From Oxyruncus cristatus (lineage: Eukaryota; Chordata; Aves; Passeriformes; Cotingidae), in assembly GCA_013399855.1 (NCBI GenBank), contig VXAY01006797.1, forward strand, positions 496,239 to 560,238: a stretch of DNA of 64,000 nt. The letters are read 5' to 3'. How positions within the stretch are numbered: the stretch's first letter is position 1; every line of letters begins with the position of its first letter. Of this stretch, positions 1-14,100 are shown one piece after another. Below the pieces are notes generated by a model, which searched no databases, was not told where the DNA came from, and saw only the letters and a program-made list of their open reading frames with translations. Position numbers and translations under genes: made by a program.

Positions 1-2081
1 CTAAGACAAAAAACACTCCCCACACTATTTTAGTCAACAGAAACTATACATACAGACATGTATCTGTACATATATATATTATATATTCTCTGTACGTACA
101 CACATTTTATGGAAAAGTCAATTTACAAATGAAGAGAATACAGACAGCTGTCTGAAACAGACACAAGCATCTTTCTGATCTTCATTAAATATAAAAGTCC
201 TCTTAGACATTCCTCAATCATAGAATTTTCCCACTATAGTTTGTTTCAAACCTTTTCATTTAGTCAGGAGAATAACCTAGAACCAATATTGTTTAAAATG
301 CACATCTTTTAAATGAGCAACATGTTGTATCTCTAAGTATTGAGCCAATATCCAGTACCCACAATCTCCCCGTGGCTAGATGAAAATATTTTTTAATCAA
401 GGTCTGTGAATTTGTCAAGGCAGCCACACGCCAAAAAATACGCTTTTCCTGACAAATCATCAATTTCATCCTCTGTGGTGCTTCCAGTCTTGACATCTCT
501 GAAGTATAATGCTCATGACTAAGCAGCCAGGAAGCACCTACAGGATAGTGACAGCTGCTGATGAGGTCAAATTATACATTAGAAAGGTGTACAATGGGCA
601 CAGAGCATCATCTTGTCTTTGACATCTACCCTCTAGAAGAAGAATATTGAGCGCTGAACCCCAAGAGGGAAGAGCAGGCAGTCAGGATGGTGCCCAGAGA
701 GTGGAGCCAGGAAACTCCAGCCCCACAGACACTGCACAAGCCCTATCCTCCACATTCACATTGACCACTTTGCTGTGCAGTCACCAGACCACATCTCAGG
801 GGCACTGCTAAGCTGCACCTTTAGGAGAACCGCTTCAGGACAGGAGTGGCAGAAACTGAAAGAAGTTGTCCTGCTGCCCCTTACATCACAGTCTCTTAAT
901 AAGTATTTATTTTGCAACACAAGACAATGTGAGTCCTGAAACACACGGAGGTAAATCCTGTTTTTATACACCCCACAGGCACAGTAAAGGATAGTAACTG
1001 TAGAGGAAAAGAGCCTGCTCACAGATGCAAGATGCACCTACTGCCAAAGCAGGGACTTGTTCAAACATGAGGTGAAGAGGAAGATTATACCAATTTAATA
1101 CCATCTTACAGTACAAACCTGTACACATTCCCTGTTTCAATAGGAATATTATGGGTTCACAGAGTCAAGCTAATAGTTCTCAATACATGCTGCCATCAAG
1201 ACTATACATTTTACCATTCATGTGGTTCTAAGTTTACCTATTTTTCTTAGGTCAAAACACAGAAACTTCCAAGTTTAACTTTGAAAAAGGTATCACATAA
1301 CATTTTAACAACAAAGCAAAATGTGATTCTTAACTTTCAAATTATTTTCCCCTTTCTCTGAGGACTACAATGACACAATGACACTTGGGTTGCACAGTGC
1401 TCTCACAGTGGATTGAAGTAACAGTTTTAATTAAACTTTTGAGTAGCTGAATTCTCCCTCACAGCTCATGTGTCCACTGTAAAAATGAACATATTTAAAA
1501 GCCTATTCCATAGTAAAATCTACCCAAAAAAGTATCTGAAGCTCAATTTAATTTAATTCACAATTTAATTACCCAATCTCATTTAACTAGAATTTGCAAA
1601 TATTATCTGAGAGTTTTTTAAAAGATAAACTATAAAGACTGACGTAATTTCCTTAAATTAAGCTATGTCAATAAGGAAACACAAAAATTAGGGGGGAAAT
1701 ATTATAATAAGGGGAGTAAACAGTCAAGAATTATAATTGCGTGACTAGAAAGAGATGGCTTCCAGAATTTAAGTAATTGCTAAAATAAGTACTACTCAAT
1801 ATTAAGTTTAATGAATGATTCTCCAGAGATAGAAGTAGTAATAATATGACCATAAACAACAAAAATTAAATCACTTTGTAAGTACAAATATATAGCCTAT
1901 CACCTACAGCACAAATACTGCAAAGATTTCCCTTACTAGGACTTAATGGAAAATATGAATTTAAATGTTTTACGAGGTCAAAAAAAATCAGAGGATTAGG
2001 ATTTCAAGGGCCTGTAATATTACAAAACTCAAAATAAATGGTGGAAAACAAGTAAGCAGACATCCTAACAGATTCACTTAC
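1..2081 (-). other. SNX13 intron 17 (partial)
   Basis: AT-rich intron with a short TA-rich tract near 69-85. I looked for the PX-domain exon on the minus strand and did not see it. Nothing else is recognised. Confidence 0.7.
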
Positions 2082-2151
2082 CAGTATCTGAGATGTATGC
2101 ATGGAGCTGAACTGTCTCATCAGAAGGGACATTTGAAAGGTCATCTAAGGA
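2082..2151 (-). CDS. SNX13: SNX13 exon 17: linker before PX domain
   Basis: The acceptor is CCTGTAG and the donor GTAAGT. Twenty-three codons plus one base read [20 protein letters not shown] and end S-D-T, phase 1. The next exon should open the PX domain, but no match to it was found in 1-2081, so the rest of the gene lies past the left edge. Confidence 0.94.
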
Positions 2152-5100
2152 CTACAGGTTGGAGGAGAAAAGGAAGATGGAAAAAAACAGGCAAAAAAAA
2201 AAAGATCAGAGGTACAGTTTCATTTGAGATGTGTTTTGATTAGTTTATTTAATTTTCAAACTTTCAGTTCACTACTTTAATAGTATAGATTAATGAACTG
2301 TAACAATGCAAATAAATGTTAGTACTGCCTGATTACCAAAGCCTTTCTTTTACAGAGTGTAAGGCCCTTCGTTTCCCTTATCATTTGCACACATAGTTTT
2401 GTGATCGCTCATATTTGATCAAAGATATTTGCCACTTTAGTTTGATATCGCAACTCTAATGGAAGTATGGCTACAAATAGCCTTTTACTGAGCATTAAGG
2501 AAAAAAACAAAAAAACATCCCAAACAACTGGGGAGATACAGATATTTTATAACAGACCTTTTGGTTTTATTTTTATACCATTCTGTTTTCTTTCAAACGA
2601 CTTAAAACACTACATGAAAGTTACAGTGCAGTAGAACTTGAATAGATTATCCACTGTACGTAAAAAATCCAGCAAATATTCTTCTCAGGAATGTTTTCTG
2701 TTGTAAAAAATGAACAGGTACATTCTCAGCTGGCTAATGCCCCGTTTCCATATTCAGTAATTGCTGGGATCAAAAAAAGCCCAAGCCCAAAAAGACCCAA
2801 AGGTCTTTTAGAGAAGTTTTGCTATTATATAAAATTAGTATATCTGGCTATTAAGATTTAACATAATAAAGCTCTTCAAGTTTGTTGAATGGGCCACTAC
2901 ACATGTGATCCTAATCTTAAATTAACAGTTGGAGCTGCTTAAGTAGAATTCATAGACATTGGGATCCCAGCTACTTTATATATTTTACCCCCAAATTGTA
3001 AATTCTCCAAAGAAACAGATTCAGAAAGAATATAGCTATTTGCTATCTTTTATCATTTAACCAAGCCAGTTTAACAGTGACTTGCCACAAAAAGTTACCT
3101 ACAATGGGAATTACAGGGAAGCAGTGCCATGCCTTTGTCAAACTAAAACTTCAACCTACATCAATCCAGTTTCCAAAACTCCTGTTTCCTTAAACATAAA
3201 ACAATCTATGTAATTACAACTGAAAGATAGGTTCGACTTGAAAACATAAATTATTTAAAGACTCTGTTCTTGCCCCTTCTTCATCTGAATCTTTATCAAC
3301 TCCACAATATCCCAACACAATACTCCATGCCTTTCTCCTCTACGTCTCCATAGGGAATGGCTCTTCTCTGCCTCAACCATTTCAATCAGCCTCTGCCTAA
3401 GCCCTCACTATGGAAGGCAAAGTATGTAACATTTCTGTTATAAAGTCTAGATACTGAATAAAAGGCAGCATTAAAAGGGTCTGAACACAGCAACTATGCT
3501 TTAATATGTACTGCAGTAAGGAGTCTCCTAAGTATCATTCACCTTGTAGATTTACACTACTGAAGTGCCAGACTGAGAAAAGGTAGAAGAAAGAAAAGCT
3601 TTTTCAGGAAATCTGTTTTGCCACTGCATGCTACAGTGCTAAAAGTTTATGTCCATTGAATGGTAGAACAGATGAATTAATGCAAAACTACTCTGAGAGC
3701 AGACATCATCTTTGCCTCAAGAATTCGCAAATCTGTAAGTTACTGGATGCTGGAGAGTATTCTGCTAAAGTATCACCATAAGTGGGCTGTTCCTTTAATC
3801 TCTACCCTTGCTTTTGGCCATTGTTGGACATGGGACTAGACCTTCTCCAACATAGTCCATTCTCAAGCGAGTCACCCTTGGACAGTAATGACGCTGTAAG
3901 GTGCACTGCACTATACTGCAGCGTCCAAATTTAAGAGCAGAGTATCACCTGAGACTGGCAAACAGCAGGCACTTGTGGAAGCTTGGTAAGTGTTATAAGA
4001 TATTCTGAAAGCTCTAGGATTTGATAAACAGTAAGATGGAAGGGATGTTATAAAAAAAGGCAAGTAACAGTCAACTGCTCAAATACTTTCTTTGCTACAA
4101 AATACCAACATTAAGGTAGTGTTATATTTTTTTAAAAGGCATCATTATTTCTTGTTTTCCTGCTTCTCCTCACTGTCCCTCAAGTTCAGTTTTCTTTGTG
4201 GAAACTGAACAGGGTTCAAGCTGACATATGGTAAGGAGTGCCAGAAGTTCAATCATTTCTGCCCTTCAAGGTCTTGGATAGGTAACCACCTGTGTAACTC
4301 CTTCTATTTACTCAATGCGAAAGCAATAGGTAAAGCTTCCATTATGGATCCATTTAGAGGAAATCTGCAAGAGTCTATAAATATTTACAGTGGTTATATA
4401 CCCTCAAAATGTGCCCTACTGGTTTAATAGAGTAGACTAATGAGCCAAATTAAAACGCAGAAATTAAGATATTTTTGTAAAATAACTTTTCCTCAAAATA
4501 GTTTTGAGCCTCTCTTCCAAATTCTTCCAGTGAAAGTATAAACTGCAGGTGACATATTTTACAATAGAAACTTTAGGAAACACTCGACTGCTGTGGCAAG
4601 GTCCTATACAGCAACAATTAATACAAGCAAATGAAAAGGTTGAAACCTGAACAGATAACACAACAGACAGACATTTCATATGATCTAATATCTTTGCCAT
4701 CAGGTATATTCCCGGGAACACAAGTTAATTAAAAACCCAAAAATATCACATCACAACTCAATCTTATTTAATACATTGCCATTAGCTACAAGTACAGAAA
4801 TTCCCTGACCTTTGAAGTAACCTCTCCAAGGTCTATTTTTCTTTATGCAACAGACTAACACAAGGGAGCTAAACTATGTGTACAGAAATTTACTCTTGAC
4901 ATGGAATTCAGCCAGGAAAAACTAATCTACCACTATTCAAACACCTGTAAAAGCACTGAACACCCTGAACAGTATAGACTACAGAAAAGCAGAAGTAGTT
5001 CTGCATAAATAGAAATTTATTATGCATTGCTGCTAGAATGTTCTTCACTCTTAATAAAAATAATAAATGTAGTATTCTATAAATACCCCTTTCACAACAG

Positions 5101-8100
5101 AAACAAAAATCAAGTCTTGGAAGTGTCCCAAGCAAATAGCTGTTTGTATTGCAAGAGTGCTTGATAAAGGGTTTAAGACTTTCTAGCTTAGCTGGGAAAG
5201 TCACATGAAACTAAGCAGCAGATAACCACTAGCTAGATAAGCCACCACAATGACAAATCCCCATCAATAAAATATAACTCTGATAGATCAGAACATTATT
5301 AGAAAAAGTACTTATGAAATATCTGAAACATCTTTTCAAGAGATCAGTCAATTAAAAGACTCTCCTGTGAAATGTAACCAGAATTGTATGCAAATTTATA
5401 AAAAATATGGCTAAATAAAGTTTTTCTTCTGCAGGAGGTTTGCATAAATTATATCAGCTAATATTGTATCAGCTAATCAACTCCCCTTTTTTTTGCATTT
5501 CAAAACACAAACAAAAGGAAAAGAGCAGGAAAAAAATCCCAATTTAAATTAAAGCAAACAAACAAACAAAACAACAAAGACCCCAAAGAACACAAAAAAC
5601 TGAACCCCACAAAGAAACAACTTCACACAGAAACACATTTACATTAATGCTCAGTGTATTCCTTTAAAAAATACACTCTTATTCCTCTGCACGTCATCAT
5701 GATCTAATCAATGCAGTGGAACCCCAAAGAAGCTACAACATTTTCCAGGAATGAACTATAAGAGCCTATGAATCACCTAAGCAGGAAATTGCATGCAGAT
5801 TGTAATTCTTTATGTAAATCTCTATAAAAGTAAAAGTTTTGGAAACATACTCTTATATGCTCAGTTAAACCTTGCATAACCTGTTGCTCAGCTACATATA
5901 GTCTGAAGAAACAACTGAGAGGAAGGGTCGGATATACATCAAATTTTTTATGATGATTTTTTTTAAAATAATTATATAAGATTTTTGGTTTTGGTATATT
6001 CAAAGAAAAAGTTCTGACCAACTGACACAGTCAAGAATCACTTAAAAAAACCCCCCAAAAGTTGAACTTGAAATTGGTCAGATTAGAAAACAAAGATACA
6101 TTTTCAGAATAAACTCCTGATACTTTCACATTTCCAAATCAAGTCCTAATGCAAAAAAAAACCACCCCAAACAAAACAAAACAAACAAACAAAAAAACAA
6201 AACCACCCTACAAAAATCTAATTAAATGGCTCATTTAACAGTCCATTTGAATTTTATCCTTTGAAATTTCTGTTTCAAAGGATTTGTTTTCACCTAACTC
6301 CGAATTTATTTCTATTTAAGAAAACCAAACAGGGATAAGAAAGTATGCTTTGCACAGATTAACTGTTTCTTTGAGAAACATTGCAAAATTTCATTAAACA
6401 CCATAAAGGAAAAAAGGGACAGTTTTATCTTATAGAGGAATTAAGAACTCGTGTCTTTCAATTTGATTCAAGAACTTTTTCAGAAATTAAACTGCAGTGA
6501 AGTAAAATCTCTAACGTACATAACTTAAACTATTTTATGACATTTCCTGTGCTGTTAAAGAAGAAAAAACAAGTTCCAAAAATCCAAGCACTTACCAGAT
6601 TTATGCTGCTAGTAGGAGACCCATTAAAAGATTCTGGGAGCAATGAGGAAGAGGGAAGGGAAAAACAAGTTAGAAGCTTTTCCCCTGTTGTAGGGCCACA
6701 CACAGATAAAAATGCATGGAAAAAGCATTATGGAAAATAAAGGAAAATAGTGGTACTGGGCAAAATGTTGCACCTAACATACAAGTGTTTCAAGCTTCCA
6801 ATAAAGATACCTAAAGAAATGCAATTTTATAAAGGTATAGATACTAAATAAATACTCCAGGTAACATTTTTTTAAGTTTATATCTCCAAATGACATTGTT
6901 TCATTAAGGAGTGAGTTTCACAGTTAAAACAATTTTCATTGGATTGTACTTCAGTAACAAGAACAATGATTTTATTTTCTTTAAAAAGTCATGTCCTACA
7001 TACTTTTAATTTCCATTTCCTGAGGAAGAGTATAGTTGTATATTAAAACAACCCAGGATATTGAAAAATCTGAAATATTTTGTAATAAAAAAATAGAATG
7101 GAAGAGTTGTATATTTAGTTTAGTGACATACTTGTTATCAAGACCTGACAAAAATTTATATGAGATTAATAAACTTACGACAGAGAAAACAATGAGTCCC
7201 AAAACAATTCACGCACAAAAGCACAAGGAGGAAACATTAATTTAAATATCAGAGACACCACAGGAACTATTTAATTTCTTAGAAACAGTGTGGATAATTT
7301 TCTTGTTTTCATTTTAAAGCAGAGAAAAGAACAGTCCCAGGAAACAGACCTTAGAGATATAGAGCTCACCTCCTTCACCATCATCTGATCCTCTGAAACT
7401 AGGATCCTTCAGCATATCCAGCTCAGCTAACATACGCACATACAACACGTTCTGTTTGAACGAAGGGTAGAACCTTTCATCTCGCAGCATCAACTCATAC
7501 ACCTTATTGAAACAAAAATGCCACCTTCAGAAACACTTTTAACATTGTTTAATTAATCAGACTACTTTTCATAAATTCTACTTGAACAACATGTATCTGT
7601 GCATGTGTGTCTCTGACTTACTTTTAGTGGAAAAGTTACGAGAGCTAATTGTGCCAGAAGTATAACACAGTCTCAGAAAATATCTCACTAGTGAGACATG
7701 CACACATAGGAAGGGAAGTAGCACAACAGCTGTAAATGCTTCCATCCTCTCCTCTTAACACTTCCACTTGCACTATAAACATATTTGGTCTCTATCCATT
7801 TCATAACAGGTCATCTCTGAGTCCTTCTTTGTTGATAAACTATAAAGGTGGACCTCCAAACACTCAGGGCAACAGGGGAGAAGAGGGAACGGATGGGTAG
7901 GAAAACACCATATGCTACCTTCCTGACAATTTCCAGATTAAGCCAATACAGTACTACCCTACTCAAAAAGATTTAGTAACACCACTTCAAAAAACATAAC
8001 TACATAGCCTATGTAGTATATATACATGTACTATACATGGCAGAAACAGATACAGTTAAACAAGTATCCATACATGGCAGAAACTAATTCATAATGTTTG

Positions 8101-11100
8101 GATACTCATGTCCACTCTAGAATATTTTAATGTGTTTTTGTTTTTGGTTTTTTTTTTTTTTCATGGAACACTGTTCAAGTGCTATCACCAGGCAAGAATG
8201 AAAAAAAGAAAAACAATTCATGCAGGTCTGAGGAAGGTAATTTCTTTTCTAACACAAGAAATTTATGCTCCTCAGGATAAACTGTCCTTGTAGCTGACTT
8301 TAACGATAAAGATTTCAAAAGGTGCTTCCAATAGTCTTACATGTGGGTCTCAAGTACAACAGTGTGATTCTAAGTTCTACAGCTCGTATCACTAGTTTTT
8401 AATATGAATGAGAACATTAAATTAATGACCCAAAATAAAAATCTCTCAGACTGGGTATGGAAGTTACTGTGAGAATATTAAGCATTCACTTTTCCTTTTT
8501 AAATACATATATTAGACTTGAGTGATAAAGTCCATGTATGCAAGTAGTAAAAATACTGGTTTTTAATACAGTACTTGCTGCTTCTGACTCCTACACTGGG
8601 CAGGTCTGCAGAAACAGACCAGTCAAATTAACTTCTGGAAAGAGATATAGAATTTAATATGGGACTATCACATCAACCTTTGAAAAAGAGCTATAACTGA
8701 AACAAAACTGTACCTCTTAGTTATTCTACACATGGCATGTTTCTTAAACTGGTGCATAAACACAAATAAAAATACCATAATTCTAAATTGTGCTTCGTAA
8801 TTAATTTCATACAGGATACCTAATCTTTTTGTCTATCGCCTTGAAAACCATGGGCTAAGTAGAAGCTGACAGTTTAGAGCGTGATTTTTACAGAATAGAA
8901 AAATGGTAAAACAGGTTTTAGATATTTGAGTTCCTTCTTTTTCAGTGTCTGTAACGATGTCTACTACCCTATACCATTAACAGTTTTTACAAAATACAGG
9001 ATGAATAGAGTATACCTTTCTCTGAATGTCATCAAAGATTTCAGGTGTTGGATCCTCATGGTTCAGTGTTTCTGCAAGTTTTGCTACTAAGTTGTCATCA
9101 ATATTAACTCTCGGAGATGCCTGTCATAGAGATCTAAATCAACTTTTGCAGCATAAAAACAAAAAGTTCTATTTTCACACAAAAAAAAAAAAAATCCAAT
9201 CCAATGCTGCAATTCTTTAAAGTTAATTAAATTTCTTCTTGATGAATATCTTTATTATCTGTAGAACATACAACAGGAGTCAGACCCCATCCTCCCCCCC
9301 AAATTAACTTCAGAGTGTGTATCTAAACTTAGAATTCTCAAGATTAAACACTAGGAATTGCCTCAAAAACAATTTATGCATACTATTTTGAAGCAGTATC
9401 TAAACCAGATTTACTAAGACTTAAAACCAGATTTTATTTATTTATGAATAGAAAGATCTAGATTCAAAAATCAAGAACAAGCCAATAAGAAAGTAAATGG
9501 ATGATGTCCAGAAACATCTGAGGAAAGGGTAACAGTTTTTCAACTCTGCCAATTTCCAGAGAGGTTACTGTAAACATAGTAACTTTTTAGGCAGACTCTA
9601 TCACAGCTACTAGCATGCTAGTAGCAAGCATCATCTATGAGATTCCCAGACATTCCTGGGTATGACATTTCAAACCACTGCCCATAAAGAATTCTTTTAG
9701 ATGGGCCCAAATTCACACACCTTCCCCGTTTTCTGTAACAGAGAGCCAGCACTAAACCAGACCCAGCACAGCTTACTGGATAGCCTAGCTGAGAGGTTGA
9801 GTTTATCAGCCTGGAATAGAGCTAGTGTTAGGTGGCTTCTGACTGCAAACTGGTGAGCAGTCAGCTCAAGAGCAAGTTCTGCACAGACCACCATGATGAT
9901 CGACTAAAGTGAAAAAACTGAAGTGAAAAAACAAAGTAAAAGAAATTATGTGGAAAGAGAACATTACTAGATATTTGAGGATATATGAGGGATAATTTCT
10001 TGAAGGAAGCTTTCAAGTGAGAAGTGATTTTTATGCACACACAAATTTAGAACAAAGATGCTTTGTTAACACAAGTTGACTAGTGGTTCCTTTCACAGAA
10101 GAATACATTACTGCCTATTGGAAGATATCCAGTGGTGATATTTGAGCAATTTACAGACAGTTGTAGAGAGGCACAGGAAGTTATTTCATTCAAAAACCCA
10201 ATCTTAATCCAAGTTTAGACAAATACTGGGCTCCAAGGGGACAGGCAAGGTTGGAGGGCAAAGTAAAGGAAGGGAAAGGGCAGCATATGCAAAGAGACAG
10301 TATTTTTTACTCTGTCTTCACATGGTCTCTAGTTTGTCTATTCTAGAAAGTCAGTTTCTGAGGAACACATTCAGAGCATTTGACAGGACAGTCAGTGGCA
10401 GTATGAGCCTTTTAAATGTAGAAGAAGGAAAAAAAAAAGAGGATGGCATTTTCTTACTGCTTGACATAAGAAGAGCGAGAGAGAAGATACACAACAGCTT
10501 ACACGTAACGAGTAAACAACTTGTGCCACATCACAACCATTTCATATTAACTTTGCTGTAACTATCAAAGAAGTATCTGTACAAAGAACAAATGTCAAAC
10601 AATGCAAAAATAAGTTATTCCTACCTTTTCTGATAAATATTGCTCATAAACTCCAAATGCAGCTGCTCTTAATAGACCCTTGGTCTGATTAGTCTGATGT
10701 TTTCCATCTTTCTGCCGGCTTTGAAGTACCTCCAGCTGTTGCTGTGCCGTAACCCTGTATCCTTCCACTGTCATCCAGAAAAACAGATGTGCTTGGCCAC
10801 CAGTCTGCTGCATGTAATCTACAGAAAACAGACACCACACAACCGTAGTTACTGTTGTGCATCTTAGAATAAGAATTCTCTATGACATTTAGTACACATG
10901 GAACTCCAGGATCTGGTTATACATCTGGAATGCTTTTCATACAGAGTCAATTAAAAAATTACTATATACAGATTGGTAATAATCAGTAAACAAAACTGAG
11001 AGCAAAGTCTAGGAACTGAGCAATGAATCTGCAAATACACATGTAAAAAGTGAATCCATCATTACAGTGTGGATGTAACAGGCTTGTACAGCATGATACA

Positions 11101-14100
11101 AACAAAGAGGAAGTTCAAACTGGAATTCTAACAAATAAGGTTCATAGAATAGGTTGGAAAAGATGTTCAAGACCATCAACCTACCACTGCCAAGTCTACC
11201 ACTAAACCATGTCCCTAAGCCATGTCACTAAGATTTCAAAAGTGATTGTCTTCACAGTCACTAGTAAGTGATGATCTACATGTTTTTTAAATACCTCCAG
11301 AGATCATGACTCCACCACTTCCACGGGCAGCCTGTTCCAGCCCTTTTGGTGAAGAAATGTTTTCTAATATCCAATCTAAACCTCCACTGGCACAAATGGA
11401 GGTCATTTCCTCTTGTCCTGTCACTTGTTCCTTGGAAGGAACCAACCCCTACCTCACTACACCCTCCTTTCAGGAAGTTGTACAGAGTGATAAGGTCTCC
11501 CCCGAGTCTCCTTTTTTCCCAAGATAAACAGTTCCAGCTCCCTCAGCACTCCTCATAAGACTTGTGCTCTAGATCCCTCACCAGCTCTCTTGCCCTTCTC
11601 TGAACACACTAAAGCACCTCAATGCCTTTGATGTAATGACAGCCCCAAAAACTGAACACAGGATTCGAGGTGCAGCCTCACCAGTGCCAAGTGCAGGTCA
11701 CTGGCCTGGTCCTGTTGGCCACACTGTTTCTGATACAAGCCCAGATGCCATTGACCTTCTTGTTCACGTGGGCACACTGCTGGCTCACGTTCAGCAGCTG
11801 TTGACCAGCATCCCCAGGTCCTTTTCTGCTGGGCAGCTTTCCAGCCATTTCCCCCCCAGCCCGTAGCACTACGTGGGGTTGCTGTGACACAAGTGCAAGA
11901 CTCAGCACTTGGTCTTATTGAACCTCATACAACTGACCTTGGCCTATCGATTCAGCCTGTCCTGATCCCTTTGCAGAGCCTTCCTACCCTCCAGCAGCTC
12001 AACACTCCCAGTCAACTCGGTGTCATCTTCAAACTGACTGAGGGTGATGAGGGTGTTCATTTCATGATCACTTTGACCAAGACCAAGACAGTCCCCAACT
12101 ATCACATGACCCACAAGTCCTCTGTTCACAAACATCAGGTTCTGACTGGCACCTTTCTAGATTGGCTGCCTCACCAACTGTGACAAGGAGTTATCTTCTA
12201 CACACTCCTGGAACCTCTTGGACTGTTTCCTCTCTGTTGTAAGGTATTTCCACCTACTGCATTAAAAGGAATATCACCACAAACATGGATATTCTCATTA
12301 ATGACATTTAGCAATTCCAAGCATACAGTCCAGTGAGTTAGCATACTCTTCATAAATAAAACAGAACAAATAAAGTAACACTTACCCATAAAAAATTGTA
12401 GTGCAACATTGTCTACCAGAATATGGTCCAGAGGGACTGTGCAAAGTTTTCCAAAGTTTGCTGCCAGTTTCACAGTATCTATTTCCTGTAAGACAAAGTT
12501 CAGTGTGTTCATAGGCTTTATTTTTTTAATTAGCTTTCAAAACTTCTACTTACCACAAAGCAAATGTAATTAAAAAAAAACCATTACAGATAATAAAGTA
12601 GCCTTTCAATGATTAGTTATTTTCACAATCACTAATAAGTGAAGATCTAGATTATAAGGTCACGTTCTCACAACTATTTGCCTTCAACATGGGCTACAGT
12701 TATTCTGTTACATGAGAAGTTGTCTGTTAATACTACTGTTCTTGTAATACTACACAGGCCAATTTAACCAACAGTGACAGTAGCAGAAAAATAATTTACA
12801 AGAAGAATTAATTTCAGCATTTGACGGGCTGCAGATTACCACAATTTGAATTCATCTCTGTCTAACTTTTTTCTGTCAGTATGACATTTCTTGATACTAC
12901 AATAATGCTTCTGGGTCCAGCTGTAGAATCCTTTATCATTTTAGCTGTCAACATGTCCAATATTACATTATCTTGGAGTTACATCTAGGTCCAATTAAGA
13001 GAGTCAAGAAATTAAGTGAAGTCAAATATACAACTCTGTCAGCCTCAAATTACAGAACAAGCAAACAGAAAAACTAGTCAGTCATTTGCAACTTCAATCT
13101 TTCAGAAATAAAAAAAAAATTTTAGAACACTTACTTTTCCTGACTGCAACCTCTGAATTCTTGAATCACATACTTTTATAACATATAATAAACTGTTTAT
13201 CTGATTTTTTATAGTGTTGATATCTGAAAGCAAAACCAAAGAGGATTAAGCAATGCAGATGAGTAAATAAACACTTGTTCTAAAATACTCTAAAAATATC
13301 ATTCAAAGAGTGAATTCACACACAAAACACATCACCTTCCAAGAGAAGGTTTTTTTCAGTTTAAATACCTTACTAATGGAAGTGAACAAAAAATACTTTT
13401 TCCTTTTTCAGATTAATATGTAACTGACTACCCATCGATACCTCAAGTATTACTGAAATTCAGAACCACCAGGCATGCAGTTTTGATTTAACAGAAATAC
13501 ACTTACCTAAACAAATACTCTATATTTAAAACAAAGAATCAAACACACCAACCAATGAAACACTTATGAAAATTTAAGTTTTAACACTTCACATGTAATT
13601 TATTTATTTTTAAAATAAAATATTTTATACCATACTGTATCAGAGCTATTATTTTCTAAATTTTTGGAATATTCTTCAGAGATCATGCTGGTAAATGCAT
13701 TTCATATTTCACAAAGCAATGCAGCACTAACCGTCTCCTGCTGTATCTAGAGATCGAAGATATTGCAGTTCTTCACTTGCTTTATCTTTCACTGCTTCCA
13801 ACTCTCCTATATTATCACTTAATTTAATAATATTCATAAAGGCCTCATAGTTACAGTTGGAATCACGAATCTGAAACACAAAGTGTTACAGTGTGAGTTA
13901 TGCAAAACAGCTAAAAGCACACAACATGATTTTTCATAAAGTGAATTACTTTGATACAGTACTGCAAAGTGGAATTTTGAAAGCTCTTTGATGCTTCTAA
14001 ACATTCCTTTTGATACAGAAATTTTACATGGACTAAGAAGGAAAAAGCATGCACAGTCAAAACCTATTTCACACCATCACTTTCCCTTTTCAAGAAATAA

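Noticed and set aside
11306..12183. Several overlapping short open frames on both strands
   Set aside because: All lie in the CR1 fragment and are eroded or antisense LINE sequence.
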